Shown piece by piece: positions 42,572 through 51,070 of a DNA stretch of 64,000 nt. The stretch's first letter is position 1. Every line of letters starts with the position of its first letter. The translations under genes were made by a program, and so were the position numbers. This DNA is from Shimazuella kribbensis DSM 45090. Lineage in GTDB: Bacteria; Bacillota; Bacilli; Thermoactinomycetales; Thermoactinomycetaceae. Location: contig NZ_ATZF01000005.1 of NCBI RefSeq assembly GCF_000428065.1, positions 124,001 through 188,000 of the forward strand. The letters are read 5' to 3'. The notes under the pieces were generated by a model. That model was not told the origin of the DNA. It worked only from the letters and a program-made list of their open reading frames with translations, and did not search any database.

Positions 42572-43354
42572 CTACTTCCCACTGATGTCGGTCCCAAACC
42601 ATTTTTGACTGATCTTAGCATAAGTTCCATCTTTCATTATTTCATCGATGATTCGATTAATCTCTGCCTTTAATTTGTCATCACCTTTGCGAATAGTGAT
42701 ACCAGCTTGTTCTGTATTTAATAATTTTCCTACACCTTTGGCGTTATATTTTTTTGTTTTAATGATTTGAGCACCTACACCACGATCGGTAGCAACTCCC
42801 TCTAATCGGCCATTAATCATATCGGAAAAAGCGAGGAAATCATTTTTGTATAGTTTTATATCTGCACCAGCTTGAGTTGCCATATCGGCTGCTGTAGTGG
42901 AAAGGGTGACACCAATCGCTTTTCCTTTCATTTGTTCAGGAGTTAAAGAAGAATCATTCATCACAAATAATTGGTTCCCTGTTACAAAGTAAGGATTGGA
43001 AAAATCCACTTTCTTCTTACGCTCTTCTGTAATAGCCATATCGGAGACGATAATATCGTATTTATTTGCGATAAGTCCTGGAATCATGCTATCCCAAGGG
43101 GTTTGTACTAAATTTACTTTTACTCCTAACCGTTTTCCAATTTCTTGACTTATCTCAGGATCAAAACCAGCTAGTTTGTTTTTCGAATCCATAAAATTGT
43201 ATGGAGGGTAAGCGCCTTCAATTGCAATGTTGATAACTTTTTTGGATTTGATTTGTTCTAATGTATCTGTTTTTGCTCCACATGCTGACAAAATAAACAG
43301 AGATAACATAGCGAGGAGTGTGAGACCTAAGAGTTTTCTACGTTTTTTTATCAC
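42572..43354 (-). CDS. Amino acid ABC transporter substrate-binding lipoprotein
   Basis: 260 residues. Lipobox LSAC at residues 23-26 after a basic signal start, then a type-2 periplasmic-binding fold: NIAIEGAYPPYNFMD, LAGFDPEISQEIGKRLGVKV, WDSMIPGLIANKYDIIVSDMAITEERKKKVDFSNPY. GTG start with AAGGAGGAAAT upstream. Specificity for a polar or D-amino acid is inferred from the operon. Confidence 0.92.
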   Translation of the reverse strand: MIKKRRKLLGLTLLAMLSLFILSACGAKTDTLEQIKSKKVINIAIEGAYPPYNFMDSKNKLAGFDPEISQEIGKRLGVKVNLVQTPWDSMIPGLIANKYDIIVSDMAITEERKKKVDFSNPYFVTGNQLFVMNDSSLTPEQMKGKAIGVTLSTTAADMATQAGADIKLYKNDFLAFSDMINGRLEGVATDRGVGAQIIKTKKYNAKGVGKLLNTEQAGITIRKGDDKLKAEINRIIDEIMKDGTYAKISQKWFGTDISGK

Positions 43355-43433
43355 GATATTTCCTCCTTAGAAGTGAACATCCATTATTGAGTTTTATCAT
43401 TTCCTTTTGCATCCTACTGTTGATCTCGTATAT

Positions 43434-44594
43434 CTAGTCTTCCTTGTTGTCCGTACGGTGATGGTGAAAGTTGCAGTTATTCCATAAGACAGTTGTTAAA
43501 ATTTCAGTACCATAGATTAGTGCATCTGTACGGAAATGCATATGTGGATCATGTAATCCAGGACGGAGGTCGCAACCAAGTCCAACCATGGTGGAAAGCA
43601 TTTCTGGTTGATGCTGAGAATAGAAATGAAAGTCTTCTCCTCCGGGCGAAATACAGACAGGAACAATATGGTTGGAGCCAAGTACGGATGCAATTGCTTG
43701 AGTCACTTTAATGATAGCGCTATCATTTTTGATAGCAGCAGGCACTTGATCAGCGCATTTCCATTGAATCATTGTACCTGTTTTGTTCATAACGTTATTT
43801 ATGATGGTGGCAATTTTTTGTTGTAGCAGAGCCATGGTTTCATTGTTCTGGGCCCGTACATCTAAAGCGAATACGGCATGTTCTGGAATGACGTTGGAAC
43901 TGCCAGCATGACCAGATTCTAGATGAGTCATCGTTACAGAGAAAATAGCATTTGGTATCTCCATTTGTTGCAGCTCTCGGATAAGCTCAGATGCAGAGAT
44001 CAAGGGATTAATTCCTTCTTTTGGCCGAGCTGCATGGGCTTGTTTACCCATTATTTTCCCTTTGATTGTGGCAGAAGCTCGATGAAGAATTACTGGTGAA
44101 GCCTTGCCATAAGGTACTTCCATCCATGGTCGAAGATGGATACCGATTAACAAGGAAACTCGATCAAGCACTCCATCTTGGATCATTTGCAAAGCGCCAG
44201 CTCCAACTTCTTCTGCTGGTTGAAAGATGAAACGAACTGTTTTATCGAAAGTTTGTTTTAAAGATGCTAACCATAGTGCGGTGTGGAGAACCATGGTGCT
44301 ATGAGCATCATGGCCACAGGAATGATTGGGTATGACTTGTCCGTCTACTTCTTGTACAAGTGCATCCATATCTGCACGTAAGGCGATCACTTCTTTCGTT
44401 TTGCCAGGGATTTCAGCAAAAAATCCATGATGATTGGCAAATCGTGTGAGGATCAATCCCGCATCAGCTAAACGAGTCTGCAGATAGACAGAAGTTTTTT
44501 CTTCTTTCCAACTAGGCTCAGCTAGTGCATGTAATTCTTCATATGTTTGGATGATGTTTTCTTTTTGTTGAAGTAAATAATGGTTTGGAAACAT
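43434..44594 (-). CDS. M20-family amidohydrolase, probable N-succinyl-L-amino acid hydrolase
   Basis: 386 residues, M20D type. Metal-site motifs LRADMDALVQE, NHSCGHDAHSTM, FQPAEEVGAGA, IGIHLRP and SPGGEDFHFYSQ. The lid domain lies around 180-295. In the NSAR pathway such a hydrolase removes the succinyl group from the L-isomer, making D-to-L conversion irreversible. ATG at 44594 with AGAGGGG upstream. Next to the RpiR regulator and 79 nt before the binding-protein gene. Confidence 0.85.
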   Translation of the reverse strand: MFPNHYLLQQKENIIQTYEELHALAEPSWKEEKTSVYLQTRLADAGLILTRFANHHGFFAEIPGKTKEVIALRADMDALVQEVDGQVIPNHSCGHDAHSTMVLHTALWLASLKQTFDKTVRFIFQPAEEVGAGALQMIQDGVLDRVSLLIGIHLRPWMEVPYGKASPVILHRASATIKGKIMGKQAHAARPKEGINPLISASELIRELQQMEIPNAIFSVTMTHLESGHAGSSNVIPEHAVFALDVRAQNNETMALLQQKIATIINNVMNKTGTMIQWKCADQVPAAIKNDSAIIKVTQAIASVLGSNHIVPVCISPGGEDFHFYSQHQPEMLSTMVGLGCDLRPGLHDPHMHFRTDALIYGTEILTTVLWNNCNFHHHRTDNKED

Positions 44595-44636
44595 TTTTTT
44601 CCCCTCTTTAAAAAGTCTCAAGGACAAAATGAGGAC

Positions 44637-45482
44637 CTATTCCAGAAACACCTCCCCGCTGGTATACAAACGTTCTAAACGTTGTTTTCTTTTTTGGATT
44701 TGGGATGGATTCCGTCTGCTGACAGCAAGCAAAATCAAGTCCAATAAACCAATAACTGGAACGATAGAATCGGTACCTGTGCCTATATTTTCTTCTGTGA
44801 TGAGTGTTATATCTGATATCCTTCCAACAGGGGAGAGATAAAGATCTGTCACGGAAATAATTTTAGCTCCCAGTTGCTTTGCATTTTCTGCAATTTCAAT
44901 CGTTTCTTTGGTATACCTTGGGAACGAAATGACAAATACAACCGATTTATCTGTAAGATCACAGATTTTTTCATATATCAGACCTTTGGGTTCAGAAAGA
45001 GAGACATGTTCCCGAAACGTACTTAACATAAAAGAGAACCAATGAGCAGGTCCATAAGAAGATCGAGATCCAATAACGAGAATTTGGTCTGCATCTAGTA
45101 AGGCATCTGCCACTTTGAGTAGGTTGACCAAATCCAACTGATTGACGGTTTGTTTCAAAATGGAAATGTCATTTTGAATGAGTTCAACGAATGGCGCTAA
45201 GCTATCATCTGCATAGTCCATTTTTTCCTCCACAACCGTCTCACGGCCATTGACGATCTGACGTTGGATAAAGGATTGCATTTGAGAAAAGCCACTGAAA
45301 CCTAGTGCATAAGACAAGCGAGTAACTGTCGTCTCACTGACTTGAACTTTCCGCCCAATCTGTACAGCAGTACGAAATGCGGCCTCCTCCAGTTGCTGGA
45401 GTAAGTATTCTGCAACTTTTTTTTGGCCAGGTGATAAATTTTCAAAATGTTCTTTGACTAATTGCGCAAAAGATATATTCAA
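44637..45482 (-). CDS. MurR/RpiR-family regulator with SIS domain
   Basis: 281 residues. N-terminal HTH (FENLSPGQKKVAEYLLQQ, VQVSETTVTRLSYALGFSGFSQMQ) and C-terminal SIS phosphosugar-type domain (ILVIGSRSSYGPAHWF, VVFVISFPRYTKETIEIAENAKQLGAKIISVTD). TTG start with GGAGGAAT upstream. First gene of the seven-gene operon it probably controls; two 18-bp boxes lie just upstream. Confidence 0.88.
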   Translation of the reverse strand: MNISFAQLVKEHFENLSPGQKKVAEYLLQQLEEAAFRTAVQIGRKVQVSETTVTRLSYALGFSGFSQMQSFIQRQIVNGRETVVEEKMDYADDSLAPFVELIQNDISILKQTVNQLDLVNLLKVADALLDADQILVIGSRSSYGPAHWFSFMLSTFREHVSLSEPKGLIYEKICDLTDKSVVFVISFPRYTKETIEIAENAKQLGAKIISVTDLYLSPVGRISDITLITEENIGTGTDSIVPVIGLLDLILLAVSRRNPSQIQKRKQRLERLYTSGEVFLE

Positions 45483-45507
45483 TCGCTATTCCTCCAAATG
45501 TTATTTG

Positions 45508-45555
45508 AAGAAGTTTATACTACAATTTAAATTAAAAAAGAAGTTTATACTTCTT
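45508..45555 (-). promoter_or_regulatory. Two direct boxes upstream of the RpiR operon
   Basis: AAGAAGTTTATACTACAA (45508-45525) and AAGAAGTTTATACTTCTT (45538-45555) begin exactly 30 bp apart, about three helical turns. The second is a near-perfect palindrome (AAGAAG/CTTCTT). Position 26-73 nt before the regulator start suits autoregulation by RpiR. Confidence 0.65.
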
Positions 45556-45559
45556 GATT

Positions 45560-45862
45560 TGAATTATAGCATAGAATTGTAATTGTACAATTCCTATTAA
45601 AAATATATGTGGATTCTGATTTTGATGAATTATTTAGGGAGTAAGTTGTTAAAACTCTCATTTATGTTTGGAAAAGAATAAAAAATACTGATATCAACCA
45701 ATAAGACTATGGTTACAGAAGCAAAAGTTAAAGAATTTATCAATTATTCTAATGAAATTAAAGGTATTTTGTTCTATAATAATCATACTTAGTAGAAAAA
45801 TTCTTATATTTCGATTATGTTATGGTGTTGGGTTAGTTAGCTATGATGAGGAGTGAAAGTCC
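45560..45862. other. AT-rich intergenic region
   Basis: Very AT-rich. It must carry the promoters of the leftward RpiR operon and of the rightward secreted-protein gene. No gene or hairpin with T-run seen. Confidence 0.5.
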
Positions 45863-46288
45863 ATGGGATTAATAGTCAGAAGAAACAAAAAAAAGCTGGC
45901 TCTGCTTGTACTGGGTTTACTAACATTGGTTGTTGCTATGATACCAACAACGGAAGCTTTTGCATCGTATCAACCTGTTCTAAATAAACAATTCATGACC
46001 TATAATACTACTGAAGCTTTTAAGTATATTCGTGGTGGTCTAGGTATTAAAGTGTATTGCAAAAATACGAAAGGTGCATACCATACAATGTTTTTGCAAC
46101 GCAAGATGCCTACTGGAAAATGGGAAAATCGTGGAGTGAGAACCATATATTGCAATAAAGGATCTTTTCATTACAATTATTTCTATATCTCCAATACCGT
46201 TTCGGGTCAATACTACCGCTTACATTTTGCAAACTCAAAAGAATTTGTCTCCACAACAACATTGAAAGTGGAAGTCAATCCAAACTAA
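45863..46288 (+). CDS. Secreted hypothetical protein
   Basis: 141 residues with a clear signal peptide (VRRNKKKLALLVLGLLTLVVAMIPTTEAFA, cleavage near residue 34). The mature part is Tyr- and Lys-rich with two cysteines (KVYCKNTKG and TIYCNKGSF) that could pair, and a repeated beta-strand look. ATG with GAGGAG 9 nt upstream; terminator follows. No family recognised; size and composition resemble small secreted beta-sandwich proteins of Bacillales. Confidence 0.7.
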   Translation: MGLIVRRNKKKLALLVLGLLTLVVAMIPTTEAFASYQPVLNKQFMTYNTTEAFKYIRGGLGIKVYCKNTKGAYHTMFLQRKMPTGKWENRGVRTIYCNKGSFHYNYFYISNTVSGQYYRLHFANSKEFVSTTTLKVEVNPN

Positions 46289-46308
46289 TGGAATCAAATC
46301 AACAATAA

Positions 46309-46344
46309 AAAACAACCACTTTCTTAGAAAGTGGTTGTTTTTTT
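46309..46344. terminator. Bidirectional terminator between secreted protein and kptA
   Basis: AACAACCACTTTC pairs with GAAAGTGGTTGTT, with A-run on the left and TTTTTTTT on the right. The right arm overlaps the last codons of the kptA gene (stop at 46324). Confidence 0.8.
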
Positions 46345-46884
46345 GCTGTCAATATATAGAGATGGTACATGATCCGTTAACCAGACACCATTGTCTGACA
46401 GAAAGAAGTGATAACCATCTTTCTCCATTTGGTAGGCGTTGATAGTAAGAATTACAGGAGAACCATGCCGTTTGCCTACATCCCATGCAGTATCTTTGGA
46501 GAGAGAAAGGTGGACGTGGTGACGAGATTTTTTTATCAATCCATTTTTTAAGATGTTGGCAACATGTTGTGTTGAAGTTCCATGGTAAAGAATTGGAGGG
46601 GGGGATGTTGGTTCATAACCTAAATCAACATTTATCGAATGACCTTGACTTGCTCTTATGCGTAGCTTTTGTTCATCAAAGGCAAAACGCTTTTTGTTGT
46701 TGGTGTCGATGATGAATTGTAATTCTTCCATTGTTAATGGTTTTCCGTGTTTTGCGCATCCAGCTAATAGCTGGGAGACAGAAACCCAACCATTTTTGTC
46801 CAATTTTAAGCCGATGAGTTCTGGTTGATGACGTAAAATTAGGCTAAGAAATTTACTTTTTTGTCTTACCAATCTTTCATCCAT
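46324..46884 (-). CDS. kptA: RNA 2'-phosphotransferase, Tpt1/KptA family
   Basis: 186 residues. N-terminal winged domain LVRQKSKFLSLILRHQPELIGLKLDKNGWVSVSQLL, RIRASQGHSINVD, then the ART-like domain LYHGTSTQHVANILKNGLIKKSRHHVHLS and GKRHGSPVILTINA. The conserved Arg-His-Arg-Arg set of Tpt1 is present. The family transfers a 2'-phosphate from RNA to NAD+. Bacteria lack tRNA splicing of the kind that creates this phosphate, so the natural substrate in bacteria is uncertain. ATG with GAGGAAAT upstream. Confidence 0.92.
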   Translation of the reverse strand: MDERLVRQKSKFLSLILRHQPELIGLKLDKNGWVSVSQLLAGCAKHGKPLTMEELQFIIDTNNKKRFAFDEQKLRIRASQGHSINVDLGYEPTSPPPILYHGTSTQHVANILKNGLIKKSRHHVHLSLSKDTAWDVGKRHGSPVILTINAYQMEKDGYHFFLSDNGVWLTDHVPSLYIDSKKTTTF

Positions 46885-46922
46885 TTTATTTCCTCTTGTT
46901 CGTGATGTATTTTAAGACGTAT

Positions 46923-47960
46923 CTAACTTTTAATGGTAACAACATATAACACAGGGCTTGGTTCCGAATTGGCTTGGGAATAGTAAATGCTATTGATTAA
47001 CAATTTGTTATTAGAAGGACTCCATGCCATCACTCCACCTGGGATATTGACTGCTAACATAGAAGGATGTCCATTTTTTAAATCCGATACGAATAGTTCT
47101 GTTTGTTCAGTTGCACTACTTTTTGTCACCATGTAAGCTATCTTTGTAGAATCTTCAGACCAACAGGTACTAGTAATAAATGGAGCAGTTGCTACTGTTG
47201 ATCTGATTTTCCCAAACAAATCCATTACCATTAGTGTTTCAGTGGCTTCGATTATACCAAATGGCCAGTCTTTTTGTTTTTTAATAGAGGTAAGTTTTTT
47301 GACTGCTAGATATTTTTTATTTGGGGACAGTACAAAAGTACTTACTGAATCCATAAGTGTCTTCTTTTCTTTAGTTTTACTATTCCAAACCATTAGATTA
47401 TCTTCTTCTAAATAAAAAAACTGATCCTGTACTTTGACTAATTGAAAGTTGGATATATCTGAAAGAGGGAAATCATCACGTTTCAAGATATGATTTATTG
47501 TTGTTATAGTCCCATTTATATTCATCATATGGATTTTACCAGTTATCGTGGCGAAGATAAGATTTTGATTATCAATCCAGCTAATGGATGCTAAATCTTC
47601 TGTTATAGGTACATCTATTTTCTTTTTGGTCGCAACATTCATTACAACATTTTTTTTACTTGTATAATCTAACAAGTACTTTTTATTTGGTGAGAGGAGA
47701 TAATACTTTTCTGTTGTGTAAACAAGACGATTTGTTTTTTTTGTATTCAACTTATATTCGTGAAGATTGATATCTAATATCGTGTCGTTTTTAAGCCAAT
47801 CAATTGCAGAAATATTTTTGTAAATCTCCATTTTTTTCATGTCCACTTTATTGAACTGAACATTGTCATTCTCACGTACCGTAATCCCATCTGTATTCGA
47901 TTGACAACCAAAAGTTAGGAAAATTAAGGTTATCGTAAATACATGAACCATTTTTTTTAT
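46923..47960 (-). CDS. Beta-propeller-like lipoprotein, probable ATA start
   Basis: About 345 residues. Signal with lipobox LTFGC, then repeated short blades such as LLSPNKKYLLDYTSKKNVVMNV, ISWIDNQNLIFATITGKIHMM, FVLSPNKKYLAVKKL and CWSEDSTKIAYMVTKS, as in TolB/WD40-like propellers. The ATG at 47951 is 17 nt from GGAGG; the codon 8 nt from GGAGG is ATA at 47958-47960, which would give the usual KK before the hydrophobic core. Third gene after regulator and kinase, 48 nt from the kinase, so it may act with that sensor. Confidence 0.7.
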   Translation of the reverse strand: MKKMVHVFTITLIFLTFGCQSNTDGITVRENDNVQFNKVDMKKMEIYKNISAIDWLKNDTILDINLHEYKLNTKKTNRLVYTTEKYYLLSPNKKYLLDYTSKKNVVMNVATKKKIDVPITEDLASISWIDNQNLIFATITGKIHMMNINGTITTINHILKRDDFPLSDISNFQLVKVQDQFFYLEEDNLMVWNSKTKEKKTLMDSVSTFVLSPNKKYLAVKKLTSIKKQKDWPFGIIEATETLMVMDLFGKIRSTVATAPFITSTCWSEDSTKIAYMVTKSSATEQTELFVSDLKNGHPSMLAVNIPGGVMAWSPSNNKLLINSIYYSQANSEPSPVLYVVTIKS

Positions 47961-48007
47961 GTTTTTTACCTCCCTATTCTTCTTCTTGGTGTAAAAAGAT
48001 TCAAGCG

Positions 48008-49507
48008 TTATGCCTTCTGGGAGTTATTCCATTCCAAATAGAGAGGAAAAGAAAGCGTAACTTCTGTCCCAGCATGATTTTTGGCAGGGTGAATGGTAAT
48101 GGTTCCTTGTTGATCTTCTACTAATCGTTTAACAAGTGCTAATCCTAAGCCTGTTCCTCCAGATTGTTTGGAACGATCTTTACTAACGGTAAAGAATGGT
48201 TCAAATACTTTCTCACAAGCATCTGTTGGTATTCCAATACCTGTATCGATGATTTGGATGATTAGCATTTCTCCTTTTATTTCGCTCTTAGCCACTATCT
48301 TTCCACCTGGAATATTGTATTTTATGGCATTGTCTAAGAGATTAATAAAGATCAAATGAAAGCTTTCTTTATCAAACCATAGTGTAGCTTTTTGGAGATC
48401 AGCAGAGATCGACACATCAAATTTTTGTGCTTTGCCTTTCATGCGATCGCATAGTTCTTCTAATATTTCCGCTGATTCTATTTTTTCTTGCTGTAACTCA
48501 AAATCATATTTCTCAAAAGAAGCTAGCTGGAGTACTTTTTCCACTAAGTTGTACAATCGCTGTGCTTCTTTCTTTACATTTCCTCGTGCATCTTGAACTA
48601 AGCTTGGATCATCCTCATATAGTTCTAATAAATCCATATAAGCAAGAATAATGGACAATGGTGTTTTAAATTCGTGGGTAATATTTCCGATAAAAGTCTT
48701 TTGTTGATTTTCCAATTTCTTTAGTTTATCAATTGCAAGATTTAAGGTTGCTTGTTTTTGTTCCATTGCACGGACATGAGCTTCGATTCGCTGACTCATC
48801 GAGTGGATTCCTTGTCGCAGTTTGCCTAATTCGTCCTTGCGATTAGTGGGGGTGATTGCTTGATAGTTCCCTTGTTCAATTTGTTCAGAGGCTTCTTTTA
48901 ATCGTAAAATTTCATTGGTAATACGGTGAAAGTAAAAATAAGCAATCAAGAAACTAGCAATAACCACAAGTGCACCTATTTGAATAAAAAACCGTTGTAT
49001 CCTTTGAAGGAAAAGCTGACTTTCTTTTAACGGATAAGCAAATCCGATCACACCATCAAATCCATCATTTAGCGGTGCTACATAGTACAATGTATTTCCT
49101 TCTGTTTTAAAAGCAATTTTATTTTCATCGGCATACTGAAACAATTTCAAATCTGTATTTTTAGAGGAAGTAAAAGGGCGATCTGCGATAGTTTCACCAT
49201 TGTCACCATGAATAAAGAGTTCTACATGCATTCCTGTCTTCATTTCTAAATGGGTGGTAATCGCTTCCCTTTTTTTAAATAGAATCGTTCCTCGTATAGA
49301 AAAATTGTTTTGGTAACTTGGTTCGGATATAATGACTTGCTCTACGTACTCTTGAGCAGTATTGCTTGCATCTTTTAAAAAAGTTTCTTGTTGTCTTTTT
49401 TGATCTTGATCAATTTCTTTTATGATCATAAAACCTAAAATAAAAACGGTCATGCTTAAGAGCAGTGCCAAAAAGATACTGGACTTTAATTTTAAGCTGT
49501 TTTTCAT
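48008..49507 (-). CDS. Sensor histidine kinase with extracytoplasmic domain
   Basis: 499 residues. Helix 1 (about 9-30), external PAS-like sensor of about 130 residues, helix 2 (about 170-192), HAMP, H-box FIGNITHEFKTPLSIILAYMDLL, N-box NLLDNAIKYN, DTGIGIP, GGTGLGLALVKRL. PhoR/ResE-like layout. ATG overlaps the regulator stop (ATGA). The lipoprotein gene downstream may supply a ligand-binding partner. Confidence 0.92.
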   Translation of the reverse strand: MKNSLKLKSSIFLALLLSMTVFILGFMIIKEIDQDQKRQQETFLKDASNTAQEYVEQVIISEPSYQNNFSIRGTILFKKREAITTHLEMKTGMHVELFIHGDNGETIADRPFTSSKNTDLKLFQYADENKIAFKTEGNTLYYVAPLNDGFDGVIGFAYPLKESQLFLQRIQRFFIQIGALVVIASFLIAYFYFHRITNEILRLKEASEQIEQGNYQAITPTNRKDELGKLRQGIHSMSQRIEAHVRAMEQKQATLNLAIDKLKKLENQQKTFIGNITHEFKTPLSIILAYMDLLELYEDDPSLVQDARGNVKKEAQRLYNLVEKVLQLASFEKYDFELQQEKIESAEILEELCDRMKGKAQKFDVSISADLQKATLWFDKESFHLIFINLLDNAIKYNIPGGKIVAKSEIKGEMLIIQIIDTGIGIPTDACEKVFEPFFTVSKDRSKQSGGTGLGLALVKRLVEDQQGTITIHPAKNHAGTEVTLSFPLYLEWNNSQKA

Positions 49508-50196
49508 GCTTCTAAATCCAATTGGACTGCTTTATAACCAACTCCATGTGATGTTTTTAATAATTTGTCATAAGGTTTTCCTAGCTTTTGACGAAGCCGT
49601 CGAATATGGATATCGACTGTACGTGTACCTCCAAAATACTCGATTCCCCATACCAAATCCAGTAGCTCTTCTCTTGTGAAAACCCTCTCTATATTATCGA
49701 TCAGCAGAAACAATAGATCGAACTCTTTTTGAGTTAGGGTTATGGTATTTCCTTTTAACGATACTTTTCTACTTGATTTATCAATCGTCAAATCAGATAT
49801 GCTGTGTGTTTCACTCGAGTTAGGCTGATGGAATGGTAATCTACGTAGCAATGATTTTACTCTTACTAATACTTCTCGTATATCAAAAGGTTTGGTGATG
49901 TAGTCGTCAGCTCCTAACTCCATCCCTACTACTTTATCGACGATATCATTTTTGGCTGTCAGTAAAATAATTCCTAGATTTTTTTGTGACCCTATTTTTT
50001 TGCAAATATCATACCCACTCATTTTTGGCATCATCACATCTAAAATCGCTATATTTGGTTGGTAGTGCATAATCTGCTCATATGCTTCTTCGCCATCGTG
50101 TGCCACCTTTACTAAAAACCCTTCTCTTTGAAGAGCATAGGAAAGTATTTTTGTCATGCTTTTTTCGTCATCTGCGACTAAAATTTTTGCTTGCAG
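49504..50196 (-). CDS. OmpR-family response regulator, probable CTG start
   Basis: Receiver: VADDEKS, Asp in IAILDVMMPKMSG, LLTAKND, Lys in DYITKPFD; winged helix ending TVDIHIRRLRQKL...SHGVGYKAV. The open frame extends upstream to 50412 but those 72 codons have no homology. GAGGAGGAG at 50204-50212 is followed 8 nt later by CTG at 50194-50196, giving QAKILVADDE and 230 residues, the normal size. No ATG/GTG/TTG lies at that place. It leads the operon with kinase and lipoprotein. Confidence 0.88.
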   Translation of the reverse strand: MQAKILVADDEKSMTKILSYALQREGFLVKVAHDGEEAYEQIMHYQPNIAILDVMMPKMSGYDICKKIGSQKNLGIILLTAKNDIVDKVVGMELGADDYITKPFDIREVLVRVKSLLRRLPFHQPNSSETHSISDLTIDKSSRKVSLKGNTITLTQKEFDLLFLLIDNIERVFTREELLDLVWGIEYFGGTRTVDIHIRRLRQKLGKPYDKLLKTSHGVGYKAVQLDLEA

Positions 50197-50460
50197 TAAG
50201 ATCTCCTCCTCAGAAGGATAATCTTTATTTTCGCAAAAAAACGAAAAATAAGAAATACCGAAAGAAAACAATCTTGCGAATTCATTTTTACGCAAAAAGA
50301 GTTTACGTGTCATATCCATGGTCACCCCTTGTTGGAATAGGTATTGGAGATAAAGAAAGACCTGAGAGACCTGTGCAGGTTTCCTCAAGTCATAATTTGG
50401 GTAAAAGCTCATTTAGAAAAGATGTATATGTTTTTAGGTTGGAAATGGAATTTGGTTTAC

Positions 50461-50914
50461 TCATACACTCACTATCGCAATTGAAAATAAATTCAACCTG
50501 ATAATTTCAGCATAGTAGAGGTAACCGAACCCATCACCTGTAAGCAGGTCATCAGGTTGGCCCAAAATTTTTTCTACTTCTGCATCAGTGATAAAAAGAT
50601 AATTGTTTACCGTTGTAAGTTGCTTGATTATTATTTAATTCATCTGGTTTGCCCCATAATTGATTGGTATCATCAATCGTCAAATCATCGACAGGCTTTC
50701 GTTCTTTCCCATTTGGTGCTTTTCCTTGTTTTGCTACCTCCAATGCTTCTAGGATTAATTGTTTGTGTTCAGATGATACGAATGTTGTTTTTTTCGTAGA
50801 GACGGTTTGAGTTGTAGGATCTGAATTAGCGATATCTGCTCCTGATGATGAACACCCTACTTGTAACAGTGCAATAGAAGCAAAAGCGATGGATAGAATT
50901 GTTATTTTTTTCAT
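50461..50914 (-). pseudogene. Frameshifted lipoprotein, DUF4309-like
   Basis: MKKITILSIAFASIALLQVGCSSSGAD gives a signal with lipobox LQVGC. The frame continues through DDTNQLWGKPDELNNNQATYNGKQLSFYH and then stops at 50585. In the next frame the homology goes on as TDAEVEKILGQPDDLLTGDGFGYLYYAEIIRLN to a stop at 50461. Two WGKPD/LGQPDD motifs are as in the YjgB-like protein at 6816. So a one-base indel near 50590 splits the gene. Confidence 0.65.
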
Positions 50915-51014
50915 TTTTATAATTTCTTTTCGTTGATTTGCAATTATTATAGTTTCCATTTTTTTCGAAAAAGAATAAATTTTGTTTCCGAAATGTAAAA
51001 TATTTTGGAGTATG

Positions 51015-51054
51015 AAAAAAACAGGACATTCATCATCGAATGTCCTGTTTTTTG
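51015..51054. terminator. Bidirectional terminator
   Basis: AAAAAACAGGACATTC pairs with GAATGTCCTGTTTTTT around ATCATC. Ends the DinB gene on the minus strand. Confidence 0.75.
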
Positions 51055-51070
51055 TTTTTTTTATAATAGC

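Noticed and set aside
50197-50412. N-terminal extension of the response regulator at 49504
   Set aside because: The 72 residues have no homology and lie upstream of a perfect ribosome binding site.
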